Assembly: GCF_014656295.1 (NCBI RefSeq)
Contig: NZ_BNCD01000005.1
Coordinates: 186,001 to 250,000 of the forward strand
Source of the DNA: Streptomyces sulfonofaciens
GTDB lineage: Bacteria; Actinomycetota; Actinomycetes; Streptomycetales; Streptomycetaceae
Direction of reading: 5' to 3'
DNA: 64,000 nucleotides
Positions 8,916 through 18,092 of this stretch are shown one piece after another. A program made the translations under genes and the position numbers. The first letter of the stretch is position 1, and every line of letters starts with the position of its first letter. The notes beneath the pieces were generated by a model. It was not told the DNA's origin and searched no databases. It saw only the letters and a program-made list of their open reading frames with translations.

Positions 8916-10253
8916 ATGAATCGGCAAGGGGCAGGGCGGGGGACGGAGCGGCAGCCGGCGGTGCACGCCCCGGCGGCGGCGACGGCGGCGGTGTCCGCGT
9001 ACGGCGAGGCGGACCGCGAACGGCGCCGCGGTGTGCGGCGGATGAAGGCGACGGCCGGCGGCCTCCTGCTCCTGGTCGCCGTCGGCTACGTGCTGGCGAA
9101 GTGGGCGCAGGACACCGGCGCGGGAGCCTGGGCCGGGTACGTCTCTGCGGCCTGCGAGGCCGGCATGGTCGGCGCGCTCGCCGACTGGTTCGCGGTCACC
9201 GCCCTCTTCCGCCGCCCGCTCGGCCTGCCCATCCCGCACACCGCCATCATCCCCACCAAGAAGGACCAGCTCGGCGTCTCGCTGGGCGAGTTCGTGGGAG
9301 AGAACTTCCTCTCCTCCGAGGTGGTGCGGGCCCGGCTGCACGCGGTCGGCATCGGTGCCAGGCTCGGTGCCTGGCTGGCCGAGCCGGGCCACGCCGACCG
9401 GGTCACCGCCGAGCTGGCCACCGCGCTGCGCGGCGCCCTCACCGTGCTGCGGGACTCCGACGTGCAGGCGGTGGTGGGCGAGGCGGTCACCCGGCGGGCC
9501 GAGGCCCAGGAGATCGCTCCCGGCATCGGCAAGCTGCTGGCCAGGATCGTCGAGGACCGCGGCCACACCCGCGTCGTCGACCTGGTCGTCTCCCGCGCCC
9601 ACGACTGGCTGGTGCTGCACGGCGACTCGGTGGTGGACGCCGTGCAGGGCGGCGCGCCCGGCTGGACCCCGCGGTTCGTCGACCGGCGCGTCGGCGACCG
9701 GGTCCACCGCGAGCTGCTGCGGTTCGTCACCGAGATGCGTGACATGCCCGAGCACCCGGCCCGCGGCGCCCTGGACCGCTTCCTGCGCGACTTCGCCCGC
9801 GAGCTCCAGTCCGACACGGACACCCGGGCCCGGGTGGAGCGCCTCAAGGGCGAGGTGCTCGGCCGGCCCGAGGTGCAGGACCTGATCGCCTCCGCCTGGG
9901 GCGCGGTGCGCGCCATGATCGTCGCGGCCGCGGAGGACGAGCAGAGCGAGCTCAGGCTGCGGGTGCGCGCCTCGCTGCTGTCCCTGGGCGCCAGGATGAC
10001 CGCGGACGCCCGGCTGCGGGCCAAGGTGGACGGCTGGGTGGAGGGTGCGGCGGTGTACGTGGTGACCACCTACCAGGACGAGATCACCGCTCTCATCACG
10101 GACACGGTGGCCGGCTGGGACGCCGAGCAGACCACCCGGAAGATCGAGGCGCACATCGGGCGCGACCTGCAGTTCATCAGGATCAACGGCACGGTGGTGG
10201 GCTCCCTGGCGGGCCTTGCCATCTACACGGTGTCTCGGGCGGTGGGCGGATAG
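8916..10253 (+). CDS. DUF445 family membrane protein
   Basis: 445 residues. After a ~45-residue low-complexity start come a membrane helix (ATAGGLLLLVAVGYVLA), the ADWFAVTALFRRPLGLPIPHT motif region that defines DUF445, and IIPTKKDQLG. A long mostly helical region follows, and a second hydrophobic helix sits at the very C-terminus (TVVGSLAGLAIYTVSR). Its role is unknown. The ATG at 8916 follows GGACGGGA; an in-frame ATG at 8859 lacks a ribosome-binding site. It stands alone between the divergent SGNH hydrolase and the MFS gene at 10407. Confidence 0.88.
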   Translation: MNRQGAGRGTERQPAVHAPAAATAAVSAYGEADRERRRGVRRMKATAGGLLLLVAVGYVLAKWAQDTGAGAWAGYVSAACEAGMVGALADWFAVTALFRRPLGLPIPHTAIIPTKKDQLGVSLGEFVGENFLSSEVVRARLHAVGIGARLGAWLAEPGHADRVTAELATALRGALTVLRDSDVQAVVGEAVTRRAEAQEIAPGIGKLLARIVEDRGHTRVVDLVVSRAHDWLVLHGDSVVDAVQGGAPGWTPRFVDRRVGDRVHRELLRFVTEMRDMPEHPARGALDRFLRDFARELQSDTDTRARVERLKGEVLGRPEVQDLIASAWGAVRAMIVAAAEDEQSELRLRVRASLLSLGARMTADARLRAKVDGWVEGAAVYVVTTYQDEITALITDTVAGWDAEQTTRKIEAHIGRDLQFIRINGTVVGSLAGLAIYTVSRAVGG

Positions 10254-10406
10254 GCGCGGGCGTGCGGTGCGGCCGCCGTGGCCCGCGCGGCGCGCGCGCC
10301 CTTGCGGGACGCCGGCGCACTCCAGCGGACAGGTGAGAAATTCCGGCGAGCGGGCACACGCAATCCCGCCCCCGGTTCCACGGGGCACCGTTCGAAGGAG
10401 GGGTCC

Positions 10407-11888
10407 GTGTCCGAGACAGCTTCTAGAGAGACCGGCGTGGTGACCACCGCGGTCCCCAGCCGCCTGGACCGCCTGCCCTGGTCCCGCTGGCACTGGATGA
10501 TCGTCATCGGTCTGGGCACCGTGTGGATCCTCGACGGTCTGGAAGTCACCGTCGTGGGCAACATCGCCGGCCGCCTCGCCGAGCCCGGCAGCGGCCTGCA
10601 CATCACCTCCGGCCAGATCACCGGTATCGCCGCCGCCCTGTACGTGGCGGGCGCATGCGTCGGCGCGCTGTTCTTCGGGCACCTCACCGACCGCTTCGGG
10701 CGCAAACGGCTCTTCATGGTGACGCTGGTCGTCTACCTGTCGGCCACCGCGCTCACCGGGCTGTCCTTCCAGTCCTGGTGGTTCTTCCTGTTCCGCTTCG
10801 TCACCGGCCTGGGTATCGGCGGCGAGTACGCGGCCATCAACTCGGCCATCGACGAGCTGATCCCCTCCGAGTTCCGCGGCCGGGTCGACCTGATCATCAA
10901 CGGCAGCTTCTGGCTGGGCGCCATCGGCGGCTCGCTGCTGTCCATCGTCATGCTGGACACGGACTTCTTCGCGAAGGACGTCGGCTGGCGGCTCACCTTC
11001 GCGCTGGGCGTGGTGCTCGGCCTCGTGGTGCTCCTGGTGCGGCGAAACGTCCCGGAAAGCCCCCGCTGGCTGATCATCCACGGCCGTGAGCAGGAGGCCG
11101 AACGGCTGGTGGACGCCGTGGAGGAGCGGGTGAGGGCCGAGAAGGGCGGCGAGCTGCCGGCGCCGGAGGGGGAGATCACCATCCACCAGCGCACCGCCAT
11201 CGGCTTCCTGGAGATCGCCCGGACGCTCTTCTCGTCCTACCGCAGGCGCAGCCTGCTCGGTTTCGCCCTCTTCGTCGGCCAGGCCTTCCTCTACAACGCC
11301 ATCACCTTCGGCTTCGGCGCGATCCTGACCACGTTCTTCGACGTCCCCAGCGGCAACACCGGCTACTACTTCGCGGTGATCGCCGCGGGCAACCTCCTCG
11401 GCCCGCTGCTGCTCGGCCACCTCTTCGACACCGTCGGCCGGCGCATCATGATCTCCTCCACCTATCTGCTCTCCGGGGTGCTGCTCTTCGGCACGGCGGC
11501 GCTGTTCGACAACGGCTCGCTGAACGCGGTCACGCTGACGGCGTGCTGGTGCGTGGTGCTGTTCTTCGCGTCGGCCGGTGCCAGCAGCGCCTACCTCACG
11601 GTCTCCGAGATCTTCCCGATGGAGACCCGCGCCCTGGCCATCGCCTTCTTCTACGCCATCGGCACCGCCGCGGGCGGCATCACGGGGCCCCTCGTCTTCG
11701 CGGACCTGACCGCGAGCGGCGTGGTGGGCGACACGGTGCTGGCCTTCCAGATCGGCGCGTCCCTGATGTGCGCGGCGGGGCTGGTGGCGGCGGTCTGCGC
11801 GGTCCGTGCGGAGCGCCGCTCGCTGGAGTCCATCGCCACTCCGCTGACGGCCGCGGCGCCACCGGCGAAGTCGGCGACCGCGCGGTGA
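10407..11888 (+). CDS. MFS transporter, metabolite:proton symporter type
   Basis: Twelve-helix major facilitator, 493 residues, resembling aromatic-acid or sugar symporters. The conserved A-like loop GHLTDRFGRKRLF lies between helices 2 and 3, its half-repeat DTVGRRIM between helices 8 and 9, and ESPRWL follows helix 6, as in the sugar porter/AAHS group. The region before helix 1 contains SRLDRLPWSRWHWM. The GTG at 10407 has an excellent AAGGAGG about 8 nt upstream and replaces a longer open frame. It is monocistronic; the 191 bp downstream to 12080 hold GC-rich sequence only. Substrate unknown. Confidence 0.9.
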   Translation: MSETASRETGVVTTAVPSRLDRLPWSRWHWMIVIGLGTVWILDGLEVTVVGNIAGRLAEPGSGLHITSGQITGIAAALYVAGACVGALFFGHLTDRFGRKRLFMVTLVVYLSATALTGLSFQSWWFFLFRFVTGLGIGGEYAAINSAIDELIPSEFRGRVDLIINGSFWLGAIGGSLLSIVMLDTDFFAKDVGWRLTFALGVVLGLVVLLVRRNVPESPRWLIIHGREQEAERLVDAVEERVRAEKGGELPAPEGEITIHQRTAIGFLEIARTLFSSYRRRSLLGFALFVGQAFLYNAITFGFGAILTTFFDVPSGNTGYYFAVIAAGNLLGPLLLGHLFDTVGRRIMISSTYLLSGVLLFGTAALFDNGSLNAVTLTACWCVVLFFASAGASSAYLTVSEIFPMETRALAIAFFYAIGTAAGGITGPLVFADLTASGVVGDTVLAFQIGASLMCAAGLVAAVCAVRAERRSLESIATPLTAAAPPAKSATAR

Positions 11889-12079
11889 CGGTGCGGTGAC
11901 GGTGCGGGGCCGGCGGCGGGCTGCCCACCCCGGCGCCTGACGCCGGCCGGCCGCTGCTGGGCGCGTCCCCGGGTGCGTACCGGACGACGTTCCGGGGCAC
12001 CCGGACGCCTCGGCACCCGACCGGCGCTGACCGGGCCGGGGCCGTGCCCGGCACCGGCGAAACGGAGGAGGCGGTCCCT

Positions 12080-13009
12080 GTGACCACGACTCCCGGGGGC
12101 ATCCCGCCCCGGATGGGCGAGCTGCCCGGGACGGGCGGCGGGCCCGGGCCGCCCGCGGCCGGCGCCGGACGGCTGCGGGTGCTGACCATGAACGTGCTGG
12201 AGCCGCGGTACGCCGACGGCGACCGGCGGCGGGCCGCGCTGGAGGCGCTCCTCGCGGAACTCGACCCGGACGTGCTGGCGCTGCAGGAGATCACCCGGCA
12301 GGAGGCGGCGGCGCTCGGCACGGGCGGCTGGCACGTGGCCCCGCATCCGCACTTCTCGGCCGAGGGGCCCGAGGGGGTGGGGGCGGCCCTGGTGGCGCGG
12401 GAGCCGTTCGACGTCGTCGGCCGGGACCCGCTGAGGGTGACCGGGCGCACCGAGGCGACCCCGTGGTGCGGCGTGGTCGTCGCGCGACTGCCGCTGCCGG
12501 AGCCCCTCGGCGACGTCCTCGTGGTGCACCACAAGCCGAGCTGGCCCTACGGCTTCGAGCGGGAGCGCGAGGCGCAGGCGGTGGCCGCGGCGCGTCTCGT
12601 CGAGGACGCCGTGGTGGCGCGGGGGGCACGGCACGTGGTGCTGGCGGGCGACCTCGACGCACCGCCGGACGCGGCCAGCATCCGCTTCTGGCGGGGGCTC
12701 CAGTCGCTGGACGGCCTGAGCGTCTGCTACCAGGATGCCTGGCTCAGGCACCGGCCCGACGCCACCGCGTCCGCCGGCCACACCTTCAGCCGGCGCAACC
12801 CGCTGGTCCGCCGCGGCGACATGCCGGAGGAGGCGGGCCGGCGCATCGACTACGTGATGGTGCGCTGCGACATGCACGGGTCCACCCTGCGCGTGGCGGC
12901 GTGCGAGCGGGTCGGGGTGGATCCGGTGGGGGGCGTCCGGATCAGCGACCACTACGGCGTCGTGGCGGACCTGACCCCGCCGCCGCACCCGCCGGGCCGG
13001 TGGGCGTGA
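12080..13009 (+). CDS. Endonuclease/exonuclease/phosphatase (EEP) fold hydrolase
   Basis: Metal-dependent phosphodiesterase/phosphatase-fold protein, 309 residues. Conserved pieces are LTMNVLEP (first Asn), LALQEIT (catalytic Glu), VHHKPSW, LAGDLDAPPD (Asp, with Leu-Asp in place of the usual Phe-Asn), RIDYVMVRC and ISDHYGVVADL (C-terminal Asp-His). There is no signal peptide, so it is probably cytoplasmic. The GTG at 12080 follows GGAGGAGG. It is convergent with the phosphatase gene at 13040 across 30 bp of GC-rich dyad sequence. The substrate (nucleic acid, lipid phosphate or nucleotide) cannot be decided. Confidence 0.85.
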   Translation: MTTTPGGIPPRMGELPGTGGGPGPPAAGAGRLRVLTMNVLEPRYADGDRRRAALEALLAELDPDVLALQEITRQEAAALGTGGWHVAPHPHFSAEGPEGVGAALVAREPFDVVGRDPLRVTGRTEATPWCGVVVARLPLPEPLGDVLVVHHKPSWPYGFEREREAQAVAAARLVEDAVVARGARHVVLAGDLDAPPDAASIRFWRGLQSLDGLSVCYQDAWLRHRPDATASAGHTFSRRNPLVRRGDMPEEAGRRIDYVMVRCDMHGSTLRVAACERVGVDPVGGVRISDHYGVVADLTPPPHPPGRWA

Positions 13010-13039
13010 CGGCGCCCCGGGCCGGCGGGGCCCCGGCGC

Positions 13040-15181
13040 TCACCGCCGCACCGACGGCTGGCCGCCGTGCGAGGTCTGGACGAGCAGCAGGGCGAGGTCG
13101 TCGCTGCGCGGCGTGGACAGGGTGGCGTGGTGGACCAGCGTGTCGGCGAGCGCGTCGATGGGCTGGTGCCCGCTGCGCACCAGCTCGTCGACGAGCCCGG
13201 TGATGGCCTCGTCCGGGTCCGTGCCCGGGGCCTCCACCAGGCCGTCCGTGTACAGCACCAGGACGGAGCCGGGCGGCAGCGGGGTCTCCTTGGTCACGTA
13301 CTCGGCGCCCGGGTCGATGCCCAGCAGCAGCCCGGCCGGCAGGTCGATGACCTCGGTGCGACCGTCCGCGTGCCGCAGCAGCGGAGGCGGGTGGCCTGCG
13401 GTGGCGAGGCAGGCCTTGTGGCGGGCGAGGTCGAGGCACACGTGCAGGCAACTGGTGAACAGGCCCGGGTCGAGATCGGTGAGCAGCCGGTTGGTGCGGG
13501 ACAGCACCTCGCCGGGCGGCGCGCCCGTGGTGGCGTGCACGGCGGTGCGGACCTGTCCCATCAGCGCGGCGGCGTTGACGCTGTGGCCCTGGACGTCGCC
13601 GATGGTCACGGCGGTCGTCGCCGGGCCGGTGCGCATGACGTCGTAGAAGTCGCCGCCGATGTCCATGCCCCGGGTGGCCGGGAGGTAGCGGGCGACCACC
13701 TTGAGCCCCGGGACGTGCGGCAGCGCCTGCGGCAGCAGACTGGCCTGGAGGCTGTGCGCGAGGTCCTGGGTGGAGTCGTAGAGCCGGGCGCGGTCCAGGG
13801 CCTGCGCGATCAGACCGGCGAGTGCGGTCAGGATGGAGCGCTCGTCCTCCGCGAAGGTGTGCGGCCGGTCGTAGGCGAGCACCAGCGAGCCGACGCCGCG
13901 GCCGGACGCGATCAGCGGCAGGAACGCCCAGGACGACTTGCCGTCCCGCACGACGGCGTTCGGGTAGGCGCGCTTCAGCTCCGCGAAGCCGGCGAAGAAC
14001 CGGGGGATGCCGGTGGTCAGGACGTGCGCGGCCGGAGCGTTGGAGGTCAGCGGGGCCGCGTCGAAGAGGGCCATCAGCTCGGGGGTGTAGCCGCGGTGGC
14101 CGATGATCTTCAGTCTGCCCTCCTCCGTGACCATCAGGGCCAGGGCCTGGGCCCGGAAGGCCGGCATGATCTGGTCGGTGACCTGCTCGACCACGTCCCG
14201 CACGCCCAGCGCCTCGGTGAGCGTGGCGGCCAGGTGCACCAGGTAGTAGAGCGCCGTGGCCCGTCCCGGGGAAGCGGGCTGGGTGGGGCGCAGCAGCGCG
14301 GAGCTGTCCGGGGCCTCGTCCGTGTCGGCCGGGATGATCCGGATGCTGACGCCGTGGGCGTCGGGGTACATATGGAACGAGAGCCACCGGTCCGGCGGTT
14401 TGAGCACGCTGCACGAGGTGGACTCGCGGCTGATCACCGCGGCGCGGTAGCGGTCCTCGAAGACGGGGTCGTCCAGCCACGGCAGCACCTGCCGGGGCAG
14501 GGCGCCGAGCAGGGTGCGCACGCCGGTGCCCATCAGTTCGGCCCCGGCGGCGGAGACGAAGTTGAACCGGCCCTGTTCGTCCAGCGCGCAGCAGCCGCCG
14601 GGCAGCCGCTCGGCGAAGTCGGCCGCCGCCGCCGCCACGGCCGGCTCGGGGGCGCGCGAGCGGGGCGGGGGCAGCATCCGGGGCTGGGCGCCGGGCAGTA
14701 CCGGGCGGCCCATGCCGGCGGCGCTGTGCAGCAGCAGGCCGAGGCGCCGGCAGCAGTCCTGCATGGCGTCGCGTTCGTGCGGGGTGGGCTGCGGCAGGCG
14801 CGAGCCGGGCCAGCCGAGCGCCAGGCAGCCCCAGTCGGTGGGGCCGTCCGAGATCGGCGCCGCGGCCAGGGCGAAGGGATGCGGCAGCACGAGGGAGGTG
14901 CCCGGGTAGCGGCGGGCCAGCTCCTCCTGGCTGCCCACCCACACCAGGCGGCCCTCGCGCACGGCGTCGGCGACCGGCACCGCGGACCCGAGTCGCACGC
15001 GCGCCCAGGGGGCCATGATCTGCTGCGGGACCCCCGTCAGCAGCGCCAGCCGGAGCACCTCCTCGCCCGGCGGCAGCAGGTACAGCAGCCCCACGGAGGC
15101 GTCGGTCTCCCGCACCACCTCGCTCAGCACCAGTTCGAGCTGCTCGAGGCCGGATCCTGTGGTGGCGACCGGACCCTGCAC
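13040..15181 (-). CDS. PP2C (SpoIIE-type) serine/threonine phosphatase with GAF and PAS sensor domains
   Basis: Multidomain regulatory phosphatase, 713 residues, of the class that acts on anti-anti-sigma factors and related partners. Residues ~5-165 form a GAF-like domain, ~190-290 a PAS-like domain (FNFVSAAGAELMGTG) and ~310-465 a second GAF domain. From ~485 comes the SpoIIE domain, with DIGGDFYDV, TIGDVQGHSVNAAALMGQ, DGLVEAPG and DDLALLLVQ carrying the metal-binding acidic residues. The GTG at 15181 has AGGTGA 4-5 nt upstream. No sigma-factor gene is adjacent, so the target lies elsewhere. The ligand of the sensor domains is unknown. Confidence 0.92.
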   Translation of the reverse strand: MQGPVATTGSGLEQLELVLSEVVRETDASVGLLYLLPPGEEVLRLALLTGVPQQIMAPWARVRLGSAVPVADAVREGRLVWVGSQEELARRYPGTSLVLPHPFALAAAPISDGPTDWGCLALGWPGSRLPQPTPHERDAMQDCCRRLGLLLHSAAGMGRPVLPGAQPRMLPPPRSRAPEPAVAAAAADFAERLPGGCCALDEQGRFNFVSAAGAELMGTGVRTLLGALPRQVLPWLDDPVFEDRYRAAVISRESTSCSVLKPPDRWLSFHMYPDAHGVSIRIIPADTDEAPDSSALLRPTQPASPGRATALYYLVHLAATLTEALGVRDVVEQVTDQIMPAFRAQALALMVTEEGRLKIIGHRGYTPELMALFDAAPLTSNAPAAHVLTTGIPRFFAGFAELKRAYPNAVVRDGKSSWAFLPLIASGRGVGSLVLAYDRPHTFAEDERSILTALAGLIAQALDRARLYDSTQDLAHSLQASLLPQALPHVPGLKVVARYLPATRGMDIGGDFYDVMRTGPATTAVTIGDVQGHSVNAAALMGQVRTAVHATTGAPPGEVLSRTNRLLTDLDPGLFTSCLHVCLDLARHKACLATAGHPPPLLRHADGRTEVIDLPAGLLLGIDPGAEYVTKETPLPPGSVLVLYTDGLVEAPGTDPDEAITGLVDELVRSGHQPIDALADTLVHHATLSTPRSDDLALLLVQTSHGGQPSVRR

Positions 15182-15194
15182 GCTTCACCTCTCT

Positions 15195-15256
15195 CCGGTT
15201 CTGCGGCCTCCCGGTTCTGCGGGCCTCCCGGCTGTGCGGCTTCCCGGCTGTGCGGC
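15195..15256. repeat. Tandem ~16-bp repeat in the leader of the SpoIIE-type phosphatase gene
   Basis: Four successive units of 16-17 bp based on CCGGTTCTGCGGCCTC, drifting to CCGGCTGTGCGGCTTC, lie directly upstream of the phosphatase start. The remainder of the 408-bp gap (15257-15589) is very GC-rich and shows no gene I can support. A less GC-rich stretch at about 15535-15570 is the likeliest place for a promoter. Confidence 0.7.
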
Positions 15257-15589
15257 GGCGCACCGGCCGCGTCCGCCCAGCGCGGGAACCGGCCGCCCGC
15301 AGGGCCCGGGCCCGCCGCACCGCTCGCGCGGCGGAGCCGACCGGACGCTCCACGCCGACCGCGCCGCGGTGCCGGGCGCCGGGCGCGATGCCGTGCCGGG
15401 CGTCGCGCGGCCGGGTGGGCCGCCGCCGTCGAACGGCGCGCCCGCCGTCGGGCGCCGACCGGCCGTGCCGGTGATCGGGGCCCGCTGGTGCCTGCCCGGG
15501 CCTGCCGGGGCACACCGCGGACGTCCGCTTCACCTACGCCTGTAATCGCCCATACCGGGAGTTTACGCCCGTTGCCCGAGGGGCGGTAC

Positions 15590-16222
15590 TCAGTCGAAGC
15601 GGATGTGCCGGGCGCCGATCACGGCCCGGCGCAGCCGGCCGCGCAGGGGGCCGTCGGTGTTCGGGGCGAGGGTCAGCCCGCAGGCTGCGGCGAGGTGGTC
15701 GGCGACCTGCGGCACGGTCAGCCGGTCGGTCCACACCTGTTCCGCGAACTCGGGTGCCCGCAGCCGCTTGAGGCAGAGGTCGAGCCTGCTCACCGCGAAG
15801 CTCTCCCGGCGCGGTGGCCCGCCGTTGCCCACGGACCACCGGAGCAGGTGCCCGAGCCCGCGTTCCCGCAGCCGCCGCAGCACGGTCGCGCGGTCGGCGA
15901 GCAGCGCGAAGTGCCGTACGTCGTGGCCGCGCTCGCGCAGCCCTGCGACGATCTCCTCGAAGTAGGCCGGCTCCACCACGGTCATCGGGACCAGCACCGG
16001 GCCGTCGTGCCCGGTGAGCACGGTGTCGAGGACCTCGCGGACACCGCTGCGCCAGGCCCCGAGGTCCTGGAAGTCCCCGCGGAGCTGCGGGGGCATCATC
16101 CGGTGCAGCCCGAAGCCGACGTGCTCGGGGTCGCAGATGACACTGCCGGGCAGACGGCGTTGCAGCTCGTGGGCGGTCTGCGTCTTGCCGCCGCCGAACG
16201 GCCCGTTGATCCACACCAGCAC
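15590..16222 (-). CDS. TmrB-like ATP-binding protein (tunicamycin-resistance family)
   Basis: 210-residue P-loop protein whose whole length resembles Bacillus TmrB, a membrane-associated ATP-binding protein giving tunicamycin resistance. It starts straight into VWINGPFGGGKTQTAHEL (Walker A at residues 7-14). It continues with DPEHVGFGLHRMMPPQLRGD, VLVPMTVVEPAYFEEIV and HFALLADRATVLRRL, then a C-terminal RLDLCLKRL and HIRFD. All of these have recognisable TmrB counterparts. The GTG at 16222 was chosen over a longer open frame because it gives the TmrB length and lies 8 bp after the stop of the small upstream gene, with GAGGG before it. Whether it confers resistance here is an inference. Confidence 0.8.
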   Translation of the reverse strand: MLVWINGPFGGGKTQTAHELQRRLPGSVICDPEHVGFGLHRMMPPQLRGDFQDLGAWRSGVREVLDTVLTGHDGPVLVPMTVVEPAYFEEIVAGLRERGHDVRHFALLADRATVLRRLRERGLGHLLRWSVGNGGPPRRESFAVSRLDLCLKRLRAPEFAEQVWTDRLTVPQVADHLAAACGLTLAPNTDGPLRGRLRRAVIGARHIRFD

Positions 16223-16230
16223 GGGGGCCC

Positions 16231-16554
16231 TCAGGCGGATCGCCGGTCGGCGAGCGCCCAGGAAGCGAGGGCGACCGCGCCGGCCGCCGAGAAGACGGCG
16301 GGCCAGGCGCCGACCTTCTTCGCCAGCGGGTGCGAGCCGGCGAAGGCGCCCGCGTAGGCGACGCCCAGCGCGCCCGCCGTCCGCGCCCCGGCCTGCCGCC
16401 ACCACTGCCATCCGGCCGCACCGCCCGCCACCGCGAGCACGGCCCCGCCCAGTTGGCGCCGCCCCGTCCACCGCGCCACGGCGTACCCGCCGACCAGCCC
16501 GGCGGCGGCGACCGGCGCGCTGGGGAAACGGGCGGGGCCGGTGCTGCGAGCCAT
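16231..16554 (-). CDS. Small hypothetical membrane protein
   Basis: 107 residues with three to four short hydrophobic segments rich in Ala, Gly and Val (PVAAAGLVGGYAVAR, QLGGAVLAVAGGAAGWQWW, TAGALGVAYAGAFAG, FSAAGAVALASWALA). No family recognised. The ATG at 16554 is preceded by GGAGGT at -9, a strong site. Its stop lies 8 bp before the TmrB-like gene, so the two are likely co-transcribed. The 157 bp upstream to the SEC-C gene show no other feature. Confidence 0.72.
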   Translation of the reverse strand: MARSTGPARFPSAPVAAAGLVGGYAVARWTGRRQLGGAVLAVAGGAAGWQWWRQAGARTAGALGVAYAGAFAGSHPLAKKVGAWPAVFSAAGAVALASWALADRRSA

Positions 16555-16711
16555 GATGACCTCCGATGCGGCTGCGCCCCCGGGCGCGACGGTCCGTACG
16601 GCTCCCGAGGCTATCCGGCGCGGCGGCCGCGGCCGCCGGGGGGTGGGGCCGCGCCCCGCGCCGGCCACCCGGCTCGCGGGCGGCGCCCCGGGTGACGGGC
16701 CCGGCCGTGCG

Positions 16712-17863
16712 TCATGCGGGGCCCCCACCTCCGTGGCAGGTGGCGTACGGACGCTGCGACGTGCACCAGCAGGGCTCCGCCGGGGGCGGTGGCCAGGGCA
16801 GCGCGCGGCCGCGGGCGGCGAGGGTGGTGGCGTACTGGGGGAGCAGGGCGGTGTCGTCGGGCGACGAGGCCTCGGAGGCGGCGAACGCCTCGTAGGAGGG
16901 GACGGTGGCGGAGACGACGCCGAGGTTGTCCGTGCCGGACGCGGCGAGTTCCCGCAGGGCTCCCTCTATCGTGGCCAAGTGCTCCTGGTGGGAGGGGTAC
17001 TCGGTGCTCAGCGACGGGTACGCGGCGGTCAGCTCGTCGAGTTCGGCGGCCGGCCAGTGCAGGACGGCGACGGGGAAGGGCCGGGAGAGGGCCGCGCGGT
17101 GGGCGCCGAGTTCGGCGCGCAGCCGGGAGATCTCCGCGCGCAGCTCGGCGGGGTTGTCCGAGCCGAGGGACCAGACGCGTTTGGGGTCGTGCAGCTCGTC
17201 GAGGGGGACGGGAGCGGTGTGCAGGCCGTCGGCGAGGCGGTCGAAGTCGTCGTGCCCGGCGCCGAGCATGCGGCGTACCCGGTGGCGGCCGAAGAGCAGG
17301 GGGTGGACGTCGGCCGCGGGCGCGGCGCCTGCCTCCGCGGCGCCCTGGGCCTGCGCGGCACCGGCCTCCGCGGCGCCCTCGGGCAGCAGCACCGCCAGCG
17401 CCTGCGAGAACGTCTCGTGGGCGGCGTCGAGTTCGTCGTGCGCCTCCAGCGCCTCGGCGACGATCACCCAGGGGGAGGGGTCGGCGGGCGCGGAGGTGCG
17501 GATGCCCTCGATGATGGCGCGGGCCTCCGCCTCGTGGCCGTACTCCCAGAGGTTGGCGGCCTTGAGCGCCTTGACCAACTGGGGGTTCTCCAGCGCGGCG
17601 GGGGCCGAGTCGGCGAGCAGCCGGTCGTAGAGCGCGGTGGCGCGTTCGCGGGCGCCGGCCAACTCCAGGTGGGCCCCGGCCTGGAGCAGGAGGTGCTCGG
17701 CGTCCTCGGGGTAGAGGCCGGCGATGCGCTCCAGGCGTTCGGCTTCTGCGATGTGGTCGGTGTCCGCGGTGCGGTCGGGCTCGGCGGTGCGTTCGGCGCG
17801 CGGGGCGCCGGCTGCGGCCGGGGCGTAGGGGGAGTTGTCGGCGGCGGGCGTGTCGGGACGCAT
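16712..17863 (-). CDS. SEC-C motif protein with TPR-like helical repeats
   Basis: 383 residues. The N-terminal two thirds are helical with tetratricopeptide-like features (AEHLLLQAGAHLELAGARER, ANLWEYGHEAEARAIIEG, VAEALEAHDELDAAHETF). The C-terminus ends in CWCTSQRPYATCHGGG, the C-x-C-x8-C-H zinc-binding SEC-C knuckle. SEC-C occurs in SecA and in many proteins of unknown role. A 30-residue Ala/Glu-rich stretch near 17320-17390 contains internal AAEAG repeats. The ATG at 17863 starts the only reasonable frame. The function is unknown. Confidence 0.85.
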   Translation of the reverse strand: MRPDTPAADNSPYAPAAAGAPRAERTAEPDRTADTDHIAEAERLERIAGLYPEDAEHLLLQAGAHLELAGARERATALYDRLLADSAPAALENPQLVKALKAANLWEYGHEAEARAIIEGIRTSAPADPSPWVIVAEALEAHDELDAAHETFSQALAVLLPEGAAEAGAAQAQGAAEAGAAPAADVHPLLFGRHRVRRMLGAGHDDFDRLADGLHTAPVPLDELHDPKRVWSLGSDNPAELRAEISRLRAELGAHRAALSRPFPVAVLHWPAAELDELTAAYPSLSTEYPSHQEHLATIEGALRELAASGTDNLGVVSATVPSYEAFAASEASSPDDTALLPQYATTLAARGRALPWPPPPAEPCWCTSQRPYATCHGGGGPA

Positions 17864-17985
17864 GGGGAAACCGTACTGCCGCGGGCGTGCACGGGTGGAG
17901 GACCGGGGGCGGGTGCGGGGCGCGCGGGCGCGTGCTGCGAGCCGGCGCGGGACGAGGGCTCCCGGCCCGCCGCCCGCCGCCCGGT

Positions 17986-18079
17986 GGCTCGGTCCGCGCG
18001 CCCGGCGCTTCGGCCCGCGCGCCCGGCGGGCTCAGCCTGCGCGCCCGGCGGGCTCAGCCTGCGTGCCCGGCGGGCTCAG
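17986..18079. repeat. 22-bp tandem repeat between SEC-C and MFS genes
   Basis: Four head-to-tail units of 21-22 bp (core GCGCGCCCGGCG followed by GGCTCAG or GGCTCGG) fill the gap just downstream of the MFS stop codon at 18093. The last two full units differ at a single position. There is no coding context. Confidence 0.75.
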
Positions 18080-18092
18080 TCCAGGCGGCGGC

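Noticed and set aside
13010..13039. Terminator in the 30-bp gap between the EEP hydrolase and SpoIIE-type phosphatase
   Set aside because: GC-rich dyads are present (GGGGCCCC) but no single convincing stem-loop can be chosen by eye.
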